Of a stretch of DNA of 64,000 nt, positions 51,038 to 61,785 are shown in pieces. Both the position numbers and the translations under genes were made by a program. Origin of the DNA: Pseudomonadota bacterium (GTDB lineage: Bacteria; Pseudomonadota; Gammaproteobacteria; Steroidobacterales; Steroidobacteraceae); contig JAEWLQ010000062.1 in the NCBI GenBank assembly GCA_023457495.1, positions 1 through 64,000 of the forward strand, given 5' to 3'. The notes beneath the pieces were generated by a model. It was not told the origin of the DNA and ran no database searches. It saw only the letters and a program-made list of their open reading frames with translations. How positions within the stretch are numbered: the stretch's first letter is position 1; each line of letters opens with the position of its first letter.

Positions 51038-51586
51038 GTGGAGAAGTTTGGAAAGGCATTGATCGTCGAAGACGATCGTGACGTGCAGCGCGCGGCCCGG
51101 GTGGTGCTCGCCGCGCACTTCGCGACCATCACGCTCGCGGAAAGCCCCCTGCGCATGGAGCAGTGGTTAGACGCGCAGACGGACGTGGTCCTGCTCGACA
51201 TGAACTTCTTGAGCGGCCAGCACAGCGGCCGCGAGGGAATGAACGCGCTCGCGCGCCTGCGGATCATCGATCCGGCGTTGAGCGTGGTGCTCATGACGGC
51301 CTACGGGAGCGTGAAGCTCGCGGTCGATGCGCTCAAGCAGGGCGCGGTGGATTTTGTGCTCAAGCCCTGGCGGAACGAGGAGCTCGTGACCATCGTGCGT
51401 TCCGCCTGCGAACGTACACGCGCCGCGCGCGAGGGACGCTCGCTGGATCTCGACCGGATCGAACGCCGCGCCATCGAGCAGGCGCTCGAACGGCATCAAG
51501 GGAACATCTCCGGCGCGGCGCAGGCACTCGGCCTGTCACGCCCCGCCCTGTACCGGCGTATGTCCAAGCACGGACTCTCCTCGTGA
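51038..51586 (+). CDS. Response regulator with Fis-type HTH (RegA/ActR class)
   Basis: Regulator of 182 residues. The receiver domain has the acidic pair LIVEDDRDV, the phospho-acceptor VVLLDMNFL and the Lys in VLKPWRNEE; the Thr switch is in LMTAYGS. A C-terminal Fis-type HTH (NISGAAQALGLSRPALYRR) completes it, without the AAA+ domain of NtrC relatives. It probably controls the divergent transporter operon. GTG at 51038 is used, and the stop overlaps the kinase start by four bases. Confidence 0.88.
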   Translation: MEKFGKALIVEDDRDVQRAARVVLAAHFATITLAESPLRMEQWLDAQTDVVLLDMNFLSGQHSGREGMNALARLRIIDPALSVVLMTAYGSVKLAVDALKQGAVDFVLKPWRNEELVTIVRSACERTRAAREGRSLDLDRIERRAIEQALERHQGNISGAAQALGLSRPALYRRMSKHGLSS

Positions 51587-52776
51587 GCGGCGTGTGGCTG
51601 CGGACCGCCGCTCTCGGGCTGCTGAGCTTTTGCATCGTCGCGGTACTCGTGGAGACGAACTACTACGCCACGGCGCTAGTATTGGTCGGTGTCGCGGCGT
51701 GGACGGCCATGGGGCTCGCGCGGCGCGTGGCCCTGCTCGCGCGGGGCGCGCCTCGCGAGAACGTGGCGACACACCAGGAGCAAATACTCGCCGGTCAGCT
51801 CGAGCATGCGCACGCGCTGCTCGACACGGTACCGGCGGCCTTGTTCGTGCTCGACGGTGATGAGCTGGTTTTCCTGAATCGCTCCGCACGCGAGCTCGCG
51901 CGTGAGACGCCGCGAACGCTGACGCAGATCCCCGCGCTCGGGTCCGCGGCCGACCGTCTCTCGGGCATGCGACCCGGGACGCGCGAGATCCTGCAACTCG
52001 CCGATGGATCGCAGGCGTTCGTGTCGTGCTCGCAGTACTCGAAGCCCCGCAGCACGCCGCGGAGATTGCTGGCACTGCAGCGGATTGCCGGTGAGCTCGA
52101 TGCGGTCGAAGCCCGCGCCTGGGCCGACATGGCGCGCGTGCTGGCGCACGAGATGATGAACTCCCTGACACCGATCGCATCGTTGTCGGAGAGCCTCGAG
52201 CAATTGTTGCAGGCGCGCGCCGGCGAGGAAGAACTGGTCGCCGCGCTCGAGGTCATCAAGCGCCGCAGTCACGGTCTCATGAATTTCGTCGAACGATACC
52301 GCGCGGTCGCCGAGCTGCCGACGGCCGCGCCGCGGCCCGTGGCGATGAAGGCTTTTCTGGATGGCATCGAGCGCTTGATGAGCACGACGTTCCGCGAGCG
52401 AGGTATTGCCTTCGCGAATCGCGGCGCTTCTTCGGACGTCATCGCCCTTGCCGATGCCGAGCTTCTCGAGCAGGCGGTCATCAACCTGCTGCGCAATGCC
52501 GTGGAAGCCGTGGACGGCGCGGAGTCGCCCAGCATCGAGATCCGCTGCTGCCATTCACCTGTCGAGATTTCGATCGAGGTGCACGACAACGGCCGAGGCC
52601 TTCCCGAGGACAGTCCGGGCAAGGTCCTCGCGCCCTTCTTTTCGACCAAGGCCGGGGGCGGCGGCGTCGGGCTGAGTGTCGCGCGGCACGTAGCCCTGGC
52701 GCACGGCGGCAAGCTGGAGGTCAGGCGCGGTGAGCCGGCAGGTGCGGTGTTCGCCCTGGTGTTACCGGCGGCCTGA
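51583..52776 (+). CDS. Sensor histidine kinase (PAS-containing)
   Basis: Kinase of 397 residues. Two N-terminal helices (LGLLSFCIVAVLVETN, then ATALVLVGVAAWTAMGLA) precede a PAS-like domain (LLDTVPAALFVLDGDELVFL). The phosphorylated His is in ARVLAHEMMNSLTPIASLSE, and ATP-binding motifs are NLLRNAVEAVDGAES, VHDNGRGLPED and GGGGVGLSVARHV. It forms a two-component system with the preceding response regulator, by GTGA overlap at 51583-51586. There is little periplasmic loop between the helices, so the signal may be sensed within the membrane, as in antimicrobial peptide detoxification systems. Confidence 0.88.
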   Translation: MSGVWLRTAALGLLSFCIVAVLVETNYYATALVLVGVAAWTAMGLARRVALLARGAPRENVATHQEQILAGQLEHAHALLDTVPAALFVLDGDELVFLNRSARELARETPRTLTQIPALGSAADRLSGMRPGTREILQLADGSQAFVSCSQYSKPRSTPRRLLALQRIAGELDAVEARAWADMARVLAHEMMNSLTPIASLSESLEQLLQARAGEEELVAALEVIKRRSHGLMNFVERYRAVAELPTAAPRPVAMKAFLDGIERLMSTTFRERGIAFANRGASSDVIALADAELLEQAVINLLRNAVEAVDGAESPSIEIRCCHSPVEISIEVHDNGRGLPEDSPGKVLAPFFSTKAGGGGVGLSVARHVALAHGGKLEVRRGEPAGAVFALVLPAA

Positions 52777-52814
52777 TCTCTGGATCACGCGTGCCGGCAC
52801 AGGGTGCCGCCCGC

Positions 52815-52860
52815 CACGGGACATCGGCGGGTGTGCGCTCGCATCCGCTCCGATCCCGTG
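52815..52860. terminator. Candidate bidirectional hairpin between sensor kinase and gyrB
   Basis: CACGGGA (52815-52821) pairs with TCCCGTG (52854-52860), and TCGG (52824-52827) with CCGA (52850-52853), an 11-base-pair stem with one two-base bulge and a 22-base top region. It lies in the 91-base gap between two convergent genes. No T run is seen, so its role in termination is uncertain. Confidence 0.4.
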
Positions 52861-52867
52861 CCGGTAG

Positions 52868-55282
<2,415 letters not shown>

Positions 55283-55308
55283 GACTGACTCGGGAAAACG
55301 GGCCGAAA

Positions 55309-56367
55309 TTATAGCTGTTTCACGTGTCCATGTTCCACGTGAAACGTGGCTTTTGGCGCTTGGAATAGCGCGGTTTCCGGCGTCAACGAGGTCGCGATCA
55401 TTTGGCAACGAAGGGAGCTCAATTCCTCGAAGAGTCGCTGCAGATTTTTCTCGTCTAGTTCGGCCGCGGGATCATCCAGAAGCAAGACGGCGCGCAGGCC
55501 CAGCTCATCCTGCAAAAGCTGCATCTGGGAGATGATCATGGCCACAGCCGTCAGCTTCTGTTGCCCGCGAGACAGCGTCTCCCGCGCGACACGACCATCT
55601 CGCCTCAGCGCGACGTCCGCTCGATGTGGACCGGAGGTCGTGGTGCCTCGGGCGCGATCGCTGTCCAGATGTCCGCGCAGCGCTTCCTCGAGCGAGGTTC
55701 CGGCGGCCCATCCGGTCGAAAATCCCACCGCAACGGCGAGCCCGCCGAAGCGCTCGAATGTCTGCTCCAGGCGGGGCTGAAGGCGCTGCATGGTCTTCTG
55801 GCGAGCTTCGGTGATGGCTTCACCATTTCGAATCAGCTCCCCGTCCCAGGCGGAGACGTTGCCCGCCCCTGCCCGCAACGCCGCGTTGCGCTGCTTGAGC
55901 GCCCGGCTGTACCGCGCCCAATGAACCCCAAAGCTTGGTTCCACGTGGAACACAAGCCAGTCCAGCCAGCGCCGGCGCCGTTCGGGACCTTGGTCGACGA
56001 GCTTGTGGATCTCGGGATCGATGGCCTGGACCGGCAACACACCTGATAGCGCCAGCAACGATGCAGCGCTCTCGCCGTTGATTCGGGCTCGGGTGCCGCC
56101 GGCCGCCGAGATCTCGATCCCGGCCTGCTGTGGTGGTTGATCGTCGGTACGGCCGAATACGGTGAGCGCAGCCTGGCCATGACGTATGAGGCGCTCGCTG
56201 CTGCGTGTCCTGAAGGACCGCCCGCGCCCCAGCAGGAAGATCGCCTCGAGGATGGACGTTTTGCCGGCGCCATTCTCGCCGGCGATGAGATTCAGCTCCG
56301 GCGCAAACCGGAGCTCCGCGGATTCAACGCAGCGAAGATTCTGGATCCGCAGCTCGGCAAGGGACAT
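55309..56367 (-). CDS. recF: DNA replication/repair protein RecF
   Basis: Recombination mediator ATPase of 352 residues that helps load RecA at gaps. Walker A is LIAGENGAGKTSILEAIFLL, and the ABC-like signature ETLSRGQQKLTAVAMIISQ and Walker B RAVLLLDDPAAELD are intact. It lies 21 bases after dnaN and 26 bases before gyrB, all on the minus strand. Length is normal for the family. Confidence 0.95.
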   Translation of the reverse strand: MSLAELRIQNLRCVESAELRFAPELNLIAGENGAGKTSILEAIFLLGRGRSFRTRSSERLIRHGQAALTVFGRTDDQPPQQAGIEISAAGGTRARINGESAASLLALSGVLPVQAIDPEIHKLVDQGPERRRRWLDWLVFHVEPSFGVHWARYSRALKQRNAALRAGAGNVSAWDGELIRNGEAITEARQKTMQRLQPRLEQTFERFGGLAVAVGFSTGWAAGTSLEEALRGHLDSDRARGTTTSGPHRADVALRRDGRVARETLSRGQQKLTAVAMIISQMQLLQDELGLRAVLLLDDPAAELDEKNLQRLFEELSSLRCQMIATSLTPETALFQAPKATFHVEHGHVKQL

Positions 56368-56388
56368 GCAAAGCCGCGGCGGGCTGTC

Positions 56389-57486
56389 TCAGAGCCGCAT
56401 TGGCATGACGACGTATTTCGAACTTGGCGTGCCGGACGCACGCACCAGGCAGCTGCTATTGCCGTCGGTGAGCCCGAGGACGACCTTCTCCGAATCCACC
56501 GCCGCGAGGGCGTCGAGCAGATACGTGACGTTGAAGCCGATCTCGACCTCATCGCCCGTGTACGTGACCTCGACCTGGTCCTCGGCTTCTTCCTGTTCCG
56601 GGTTATGTGCCTGGATCGTGACGAGATCTGACTTCAAATTGATGCGAACCCCGCGATACTTCTCGTTCGACAGGATCGCTGTCCGCTGCAGCGCCTGGCG
56701 CAACCCTTCGCGATCGGCCTCGACCTGCTTGGTGGGATTCGCCGGGATCACGCGCCCGTACTCCGGGAAACGCCCGTCAATAAGCTTCGAAGTGAAGCGA
56801 ATGTCGCCGATCTGGGCACGAACGTGGCTGGAACCGATGGCCAGATCCACATTCCCATCTCCGCCCAGGATCCGCTGCAGTTCGAGAACACCCTTCCGCG
56901 GCAAAATGACTTGCTGGTTGTTCTTGGCCTTGGACTCGAGCTCGGCCTCGCACAGCGCCAGGCGATGTCCATCGGTGGCCACGGCCCGCAGCGTCTTGCC
57001 ATCGGTCTCGAGCAGAAGTCCGTTCAAGTAGTAGCGAACGTCCTGCTGTGCCATCGAAAAATGCGTCTTGTCGATCAAACGCCGAAAATCGCCCTGACCG
57101 AGCGTCAACGTCTGCTGCGCATTGATCTCTTCCACCACCGGAAACTCGGAGGCGGGCAGAGTCGACAGCGTGAATCGCGATTTTCCCGCCTTGATCGATA
57201 CACGTTCGCCGTCGGTCGCGACCGTTACGTTCGTTTTCTCGGGCAAAGCGCGAAAGATATCCAGCAACTTGCGGCCCGGAACCGTCACATCCCCCGGCTG
57301 CTGCACGTTGCATCCACTCGAGGCGACCAATTCGACCTCGAGATCCGTTCCCGTGATGCTGATGCGGTTATTGCGCGCTGCCAGCAGGACATTGGAGAGA
57401 ACGGGCATCGTTTGCCGACGTTCGACCACGCCAATGACGCTTTGCAGAGGGGCGAGGATTTCCTCACGGGTCGCGGAGAGCTTCAT
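56389..57486 (-). CDS. dnaN: DNA polymerase III beta subunit (sliding clamp)
   Basis: Sliding clamp of 365 residues. It starts MKLSATREEILAPLQSVIG and ends in the conserved SKYVVMPMRL; three clamp repeats are implied by length. A typical central segment is SVIGVVERRQTMPVLSNVLL and RFPEYGRVIPANPTK. It keeps the replicative polymerase on DNA. It is separated from dnaA by 206 bases holding DnaA-box-like sites. Confidence 0.96.
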   Translation of the reverse strand: MKLSATREEILAPLQSVIGVVERRQTMPVLSNVLLAARNNRISITGTDLEVELVASSGCNVQQPGDVTVPGRKLLDIFRALPEKTNVTVATDGERVSIKAGKSRFTLSTLPASEFPVVEEINAQQTLTLGQGDFRRLIDKTHFSMAQQDVRYYLNGLLLETDGKTLRAVATDGHRLALCEAELESKAKNNQQVILPRKGVLELQRILGGDGNVDLAIGSSHVRAQIGDIRFTSKLIDGRFPEYGRVIPANPTKQVEADREGLRQALQRTAILSNEKYRGVRINLKSDLVTIQAHNPEQEEAEDQVEVTYTGDEVEIGFNVTYLLDALAAVDSEKVVLGLTDGNSSCLVRASGTPSSKYVVMPMRL

Positions 57487-57692
57487 GCGGATGCCTTCTG
57501 TTCTTAAAGATTTAAAGTCAGTAGTAGCAGCTATAGAGCCTGTGGACGACGGGGATTACTCAAATTCCTACAGGCCAATCAGACATTTGGAATCGATTCG
57601 ATCGCTGGATCAATTTACCCACAGTCTGGAAGTACCTTGTGCGTGACCTGTGGATCATTTTGTCCCCAAAAATATCCACAGCCTTTCCACCG
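57487..57692. other. Candidate replication origin (dnaN-dnaA intergenic)
   Basis: The gap between dnaN and dnaA holds four DnaA-box-like nonamers: TGTGGACGA at 57541, TTACCCACA at 57615, TGTGGATCA at 57649 (reverse orientation) and ATATCCACA at 57672. Three of the four differ from TTATCCACA at one position. An AT-rich stretch (TTCTTAAAGATTTAAAG, 57501-57517) could be the unwinding element. The gene orientation reverses here: dnaA, dnaN, recF and gyrB on one side, rpmH and partners on the other, as expected near oriC. Confidence 0.8.
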
Positions 57693-59078
57693 TCATCCCG
57701 TCAGGGTTCTCAACAGGTTTTGATAGTCCTCACCGACGCGCTGCTCCGCCACGCGCAAATCCTTGATGCGCCCGCAGGCGTGCAAAACGGTGGTGTGATC
57801 GCGCCCGCCGAAGGCATCGCCGATCTCCGGCAAGCTGTGCGTCGTCAATTCTTTTGCGAGCGCCATCGCAACCTGGCGCGGACGAGCGATGGAGCGACTG
57901 CGGCGTTTTGAGAGCAGATCTGCGACGCGCACTTTGTAGTAGTCAGCCACGGTCTTCTGAATATTTTCGATAGTGATCAATTTCGCCTGCAATGTCAGCA
58001 GGTCTTTCAACGCTTCCTTGGTGAATTCGAGCGTGATCGGGCGCCCGGTGAACCGCGAGTTCGCGACCACGCGCTTCAGCGCACCTTCGAGCTCGCGCAC
58101 GTTGGATCGGATGCGTTTCGCGATGAAGAACGCGACTTCTTCCGGCAACTGCACGTTCGTCGCCTGCGCCTTGCCGATGAGAATCGCCACGCAGGTCTCG
58201 AGCTCCGGCGGTTCGATCGCGACGGTAAGGCCCCATCCGAAGCGGGATTTCAAGCGCTCTTCGAGTCCCGAGACTTCCTTCGGATAACGATCGCAGGTCA
58301 CGATCACCTGCTGCTGCCCTTCGAGCAATGCGTTGAACGTGTGAAAGAACTCTTCCTGCGAGCGATCCTTGTTTGCGAAGAACTGGATGTCGTCGATCAA
58401 GAGCGCATCGAGCGAGCGATACGCCGTCTTGAACTCGTTCATCTTGTTGTGCTGGAGCGCGATGACCATGTCGCTCACGAATCGCTCGGAATGGATGTAC
58501 GCGACACGCGCTTCGGAATCGCGCGCCTTGATCGCGTGACCCACGGCCTGCATCAGGTGTGTCTTGCCGAGACCGACGCCGCCGTAGATGAACAGCGGGT
58601 TGTACGCACGGCCGGGATTTTCCGCGACCTGCACGGCCGCCGCTTTCGCGAGCTGGTTGCTCTTGCCCTCGACGAATCCGTCGAAGGTGAAATCCGGATT
58701 CAGCCGGACGCCGACGACGATGCCTTCGCTGCGTTTCGGCCGCGCCGCGGGTTGCGGCTCGACCTCCGCGGGCCGGATGTTATCCACCGGGCGCGAACCC
58801 ACTTCCACGGTCACGATGGGCGCATCACCCTCGACGAATCGCCGGACGATCTCCCCCAGACGCGACAATAAGTGCGCGTTGACCCAGTCCACCGCGAACC
58901 GGTTGGGGGCCAGGAGCTTCAGCGAACCGCTGCTCTCGACGGCCTGCAGCGGACGCACCCAGGTATTGAAGTGCTCGCCCGGCAATTCCTCTTCGAGCGC
59001 CCGCACGCAGCGCGCCCACAATCCGCTGTCCGCGGAGGTGGATTCTCCCGGGGTCGATGGACGAGAGGCTGCGTTCAC
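57693..59078 (-). CDS. dnaA: Chromosomal replication initiator DnaA
   Basis: Initiator protein of 461 residues. Domain I is at the N terminus (LPGEHFNTWVRPLQ), the AAA+ ATPase has GGVGLGKTHLMQAVGHAIK and the Walker B region LLIDDIQFFANKDRSQEE, and the C-terminal DNA-binding domain has RQVAMALAKELTTHSLPEIG and GGRDHTTVLHA. It binds DnaA boxes and opens the origin. The start MNAASRPSTPGES gives a normal-length domain I. Confidence 0.97.
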   Translation of the reverse strand: MNAASRPSTPGESTSADSGLWARCVRALEEELPGEHFNTWVRPLQAVESSGSLKLLAPNRFAVDWVNAHLLSRLGEIVRRFVEGDAPIVTVEVGSRPVDNIRPAEVEPQPAARPKRSEGIVVGVRLNPDFTFDGFVEGKSNQLAKAAAVQVAENPGRAYNPLFIYGGVGLGKTHLMQAVGHAIKARDSEARVAYIHSERFVSDMVIALQHNKMNEFKTAYRSLDALLIDDIQFFANKDRSQEEFFHTFNALLEGQQQVIVTCDRYPKEVSGLEERLKSRFGWGLTVAIEPPELETCVAILIGKAQATNVQLPEEVAFFIAKRIRSNVRELEGALKRVVANSRFTGRPITLEFTKEALKDLLTLQAKLITIENIQKTVADYYKVRVADLLSKRRSRSIARPRQVAMALAKELTTHSLPEIGDAFGGRDHTTVLHACGRIKDLRVAEQRVGEDYQNLLRTLTG

Positions 59079-59163
59079 GAGTCGTGGTGTTCCGTCATCT
59101 GGGGGGCGGGGGAAAAAGGGGTGCGAAGTCTAGCCAATCCGCCGACCATTCAGGAGAGTTGTA

Positions 59164-59193
59164 TTGACACCCAAGGGGCCCGCTGCGTACCCT
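59164..59193 (+). promoter_or_regulatory. Candidate promoter of rpmH
   Basis: TTGACA at 59164-59169 is a perfect -35, and TACCCT at 59188-59193 is a fair -10 with an 18-base spacer. It would start transcription near 59200, about 40 bases before the rpmH ATG. The rpmH-rnpA-yidD-yidC genes follow in one transcription direction. Confidence 0.6.
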
Positions 59194-59239
59194 TCCCGCC
59201 CTTTTTTTCGAGAGATCAGCGGCTTCGGGGCCGGTCATC

Positions 59240-59374
59240 ATGAAACGCACTTATCAGCCGAGCAAGATCAAGCGCAAACGCGCCACCGGATTTCGCGCAC
59301 GCATGAAAACCGCCGGCGGTCAGAAGGTTCTCGCGCGCCGCCGCTCCAAGGGACGCAAGAAGATCGTTCCCTGA
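59240..59374 (+). CDS. rpmH: 50S ribosomal protein L34
   Basis: Ribosomal protein of 44 residues, too short for ordinary gene finding but unmistakable: it begins MKRTYQPSKIKRKRATGF and ends in RRRSKGRKKIVP. It belongs to the large ribosomal subunit. The gene has its own promoter upstream and is followed by rnpA after 30 bases, as in most bacteria. It is divergent from dnaA with a 161-base gap. Confidence 0.97.
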   Translation: MKRTYQPSKIKRKRATGFRARMKTAGGQKVLARRRSKGRKKIVP

Positions 59375-59404
59375 CGCGCAAGCGTCGTGTGAGCGCGGGC
59401 CGCC

Positions 59405-59773
59405 ATGGAGCCCAGCCCTAAGCCCAGCTCCAGACGCTCGCAGCTCGGCGCCGAGAAGCGCCTGCGCAGCAAGCTGCAATTCGATGCGATCTACGCCGGT
59501 GGTCGTCGGCTCGATGACCGATTTTTCGGACTTCGCGTCAAACCCAACGGGCTCGATCATCCCCGCATCGGACTGGCCGTCGCGATAAAAACCATGGGAA
59601 ATGCCGTGGCGCGCAATCGGCTGCGTCGCCTGGTGCGCGAAAGCTTCCGGCTCGCACAACACGATCTGCCGCCGGTCGACATCGTGGTTGCCGCAAAAAA
59701 TCCATCGCGCGAGGCGCCCGCGCCGACGTTGCGTGCTAGCCTCGCGGCCCTTTGGCAACGCGTCGCAAAATGA
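59405..59773 (+). CDS. rnpA: Ribonuclease P protein component
   Basis: Protein subunit of RNase P, 122 residues. The conserved RNR-type motif is in GNAVARNRLRRLVRESFR, with the N-terminal LRSKLQFDAIYAGG and central GLAVAIKTMGNAVARN. It binds the catalytic RNA and helps process tRNA precursors. The RNase P RNA gene itself is not in this window. The start ATG at 59405 lies 30 bases after rpmH, and the stop overlaps yidD. Confidence 0.95.
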   Translation: MEPSPKPSSRRSQLGAEKRLRSKLQFDAIYAGGRRLDDRFFGLRVKPNGLDHPRIGLAVAIKTMGNAVARNRLRRLVRESFRLAQHDLPPVDIVVAAKNPSREAPAPTLRASLAALWQRVAK

Positions 59774-60006
59774 TGCGCCACGTCCTGAAAATCCTGATTC
59801 GCGCCTACCAGCTGGTGCTGAGTCCCCTGCTGGGACCGAGCTGCCGTTTCTATCCCTCGTGCTCGCACTACGCGATCGAGGCGATCGAAGCACATGGCGC
59901 GCTTCGCGGGACCTGGCTCACGGTCAGGCGCATCTCCCGTTGTCATCCCTGGAATGAGGGCGGCTTCGATCCCGTCCCGGCCTGTCACAAACATTCTCAT
60001 GACTAA
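59770..60006 (+). CDS. yidD: Membrane protein insertion efficiency factor YidD
   Basis: Small protein of 78 residues. It contains the family block PLLGPSCRFYPSCSHYAIEA with its cysteines and the tail RCHPWNEGGFDPVP. It assists the insertase YidC encoded next. The start is ATG at 59770, overlapping the rnpA stop by four bases; a TTG at 59752 would add residues that do not belong to the family. The end overlaps yidC by eight bases. Confidence 0.94.
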   Translation: MMRHVLKILIRAYQLVLSPLLGPSCRFYPSCSHYAIEAIEAHGALRGTWLTVRRISRCHPWNEGGFDPVPACHKHSHD

Positions 60007-61729
60007 CAATATTCGCGTCTTCCTGTGGCTGGGCCTGGGCCTCGCCCTGTACCTGAACTACACGCAGTGGCAGATGGACTTCGGTCCGAAGCCGGCCACG
60101 TCGGCTGTCACTGGCGGTTCTGCAACGGTAGCGCCTTCCATGGCCGATACCGTCCCGCAAGCGGCACAATCCATCGAGGTGCCGGCTGCGGGCCCTGGCA
60201 TCCCACCCCCGGCGGCTGCTGCCGGTGGCGCCATTTCGACGACCGCCCCGGCAATCGAAGCGCAGACCTCGGGCACCGTGCGCGTGCAGACCGAAGTCCT
60301 CGTACTCGACATCGATCTGCGCGGCGGCACTCTCGTGCGCGCCGAGTTGCCCGGCTACCCCGTGGTGAAGGGACAGCCCGAACCCATGGTGCTCTTCAAT
60401 CGGGACAGCCCCGCGACGGAATACGTCCTGCAATCGGGTCTGGGTGGCCTCAAAGCGGAAGACATGCGGCCCAACCACCTGGCCGTCTTCTCGAGCGAGC
60501 AGCGCAAGTACGAATTCGCGGCGGGTCAGCAGGAACTGCGCGTGCCGCTCACGTGGACCGACGACACCGGCGTGAAGGTCACGAAGACCTTCATCTTCAC
60601 CCGCGATGGGTTCGCGATCGGCCTCGAGTACCAGGTGGTCAACGGCAGCCCGTCACCCTGGGTTGCGTTCCCGTACGCGCGCATCCTCCGCACGGACCCG
60701 GCCGTCGAGCGCTCCATGTTCAAGGTGGAGAGCTTCTCGTTCCGCGGTCCCGCGTTCTTCGGCCCGAAAAGTCCGGGCGACAAGAATCTGTACCACAAGG
60801 TGCCGCTCGAGGATGCGCACAAGTGGAAGCTCCCGGCAGGCGTGGTCGATGGCTGGGTCGCCGGTCTGCAGCATCACTTCGTGAGCGCGATCGTTCCGGA
60901 CCGCACGAAGCCATACGACCTCTCGCTCGCGGTGACCGACCGCCAGTACATGCTCGGCGTTACGGGCGGGGCGCAGTCGATCGCGCCGGGCGCGACCGCG
61001 GTCGTGAATGAAACGCTCTTCGTCGGACCGAAACTGCAGCGCCAGCTGCAGGCACTGCATCCCGAGCTCGACCGCGTGGCCGACTACGGCATCCTGCACC
61101 TGCTCTCGAAGCCGCTGTTCTGGCTGCTCGATCACGCGCACAGCTGGGTGGGCAACTGGGGTCTCGCGATCATCCTCGTGACCCTGCTGCTCAAGCTGCT
61201 GTTCTATCCGCTGTCGGAGAAGGCCGGCCGTTCGATGGCGCGGATGCGCGCGCTCGCGCCGCGCATGAAGGCGCTGCAGGAAACCTACAAGGATGACCGC
61301 GCAAAGCTCGGCCAGGCGACGATGGACCTGTACCGCACGGAGAAGGTGAATCCGCTCGCGGGCTGTCTGCCGATGCTGATCCAGATGCCAGTGTTCCTGG
61401 CGTTCTACTGGGTGTTGCTCGAGAGCGTTGAGATGCGCCAGGCGCCGTTCTTCGGCTGGATCAACGACCTGTCCGCGCGCGATCCGTTCTTCATCCTGCC
61501 GGCGCTCAACGGCCTCGCGATGTGGGTCCAGTACAAACTGAATCCGCCGCCGCCGGATCCGATGCAGGCGAAGATCTTCCAGTTCATGCCGATCGTCTTC
61601 TCGGTCATGTTCGCGCTGTTCCCCGCCGGCCTGGTGCTGTACTGGGTCACGAACACGGGTCTTTCGATCGCCCAGCAGTGGAACATCAACCGGCGCATCG
61701 CGGCCGAGGACAAGGCGCGCAAGAAGTAG
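59999..61729 (+). CDS. yidC: Membrane protein insertase YidC
   Basis: Insertase of 576 residues. It begins MTNNIRVFLWLGLGLALYLN with the first membrane helix, then a large periplasmic domain preceded by a Pro/Ala-rich linker, and the C-terminal helix set with the charged coiled-coil LSEKAGRSMARMRALAPRMK and MPVFLAFYWVLLESVEMR. This is the Gram-negative form. It inserts inner-membrane proteins alone or with SecYEG. It overlaps yidD by eight bases and is followed by mnmE after 56 bases. Confidence 0.96.
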   Translation: MTNNIRVFLWLGLGLALYLNYTQWQMDFGPKPATSAVTGGSATVAPSMADTVPQAAQSIEVPAAGPGIPPPAAAAGGAISTTAPAIEAQTSGTVRVQTEVLVLDIDLRGGTLVRAELPGYPVVKGQPEPMVLFNRDSPATEYVLQSGLGGLKAEDMRPNHLAVFSSEQRKYEFAAGQQELRVPLTWTDDTGVKVTKTFIFTRDGFAIGLEYQVVNGSPSPWVAFPYARILRTDPAVERSMFKVESFSFRGPAFFGPKSPGDKNLYHKVPLEDAHKWKLPAGVVDGWVAGLQHHFVSAIVPDRTKPYDLSLAVTDRQYMLGVTGGAQSIAPGATAVVNETLFVGPKLQRQLQALHPELDRVADYGILHLLSKPLFWLLDHAHSWVGNWGLAIILVTLLLKLLFYPLSEKAGRSMARMRALAPRMKALQETYKDDRAKLGQATMDLYRTEKVNPLAGCLPMLIQMPVFLAFYWVLLESVEMRQAPFFGWINDLSARDPFFILPALNGLAMWVQYKLNPPPPDPMQAKIFQFMPIVFSVMFALFPAGLVLYWVTNTGLSIAQQWNINRRIAAEDKARKK

Positions 61730-61753
61730 CGCGCCGCGCGTCGGAGTAAACTC

Positions 61754-61783
61754 GCGTGGCGCGGCACGAAGCCGCGTCCACGC
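61754..61783 (+). promoter_or_regulatory. Hairpin between ribosome binding site and mnmE start codon
   Basis: GCGTGGCGCGGC (61754-61765) pairs with GCCGCG and CCACGC (61771-61776, 61778-61783), a 12-base-pair stem with one bulged T and a five-base loop. It ends two bases before the ATG at 61786. GGAG at 61743-61746 stands upstream; looping out the stem leaves about nine bases to the ATG, a normal spacing. This suggests a structured spacer that could tune mnmE translation. Confidence 0.55.
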
Positions 61784-61785
61784 GC

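Noticed and set aside
59079..59239. rpmH-dnaA intergenic region as replication origin
   Set aside because: No DnaA-box-like nonamers were seen; the region holds the rpmH promoter. The dnaN-dnaA gap fits better.
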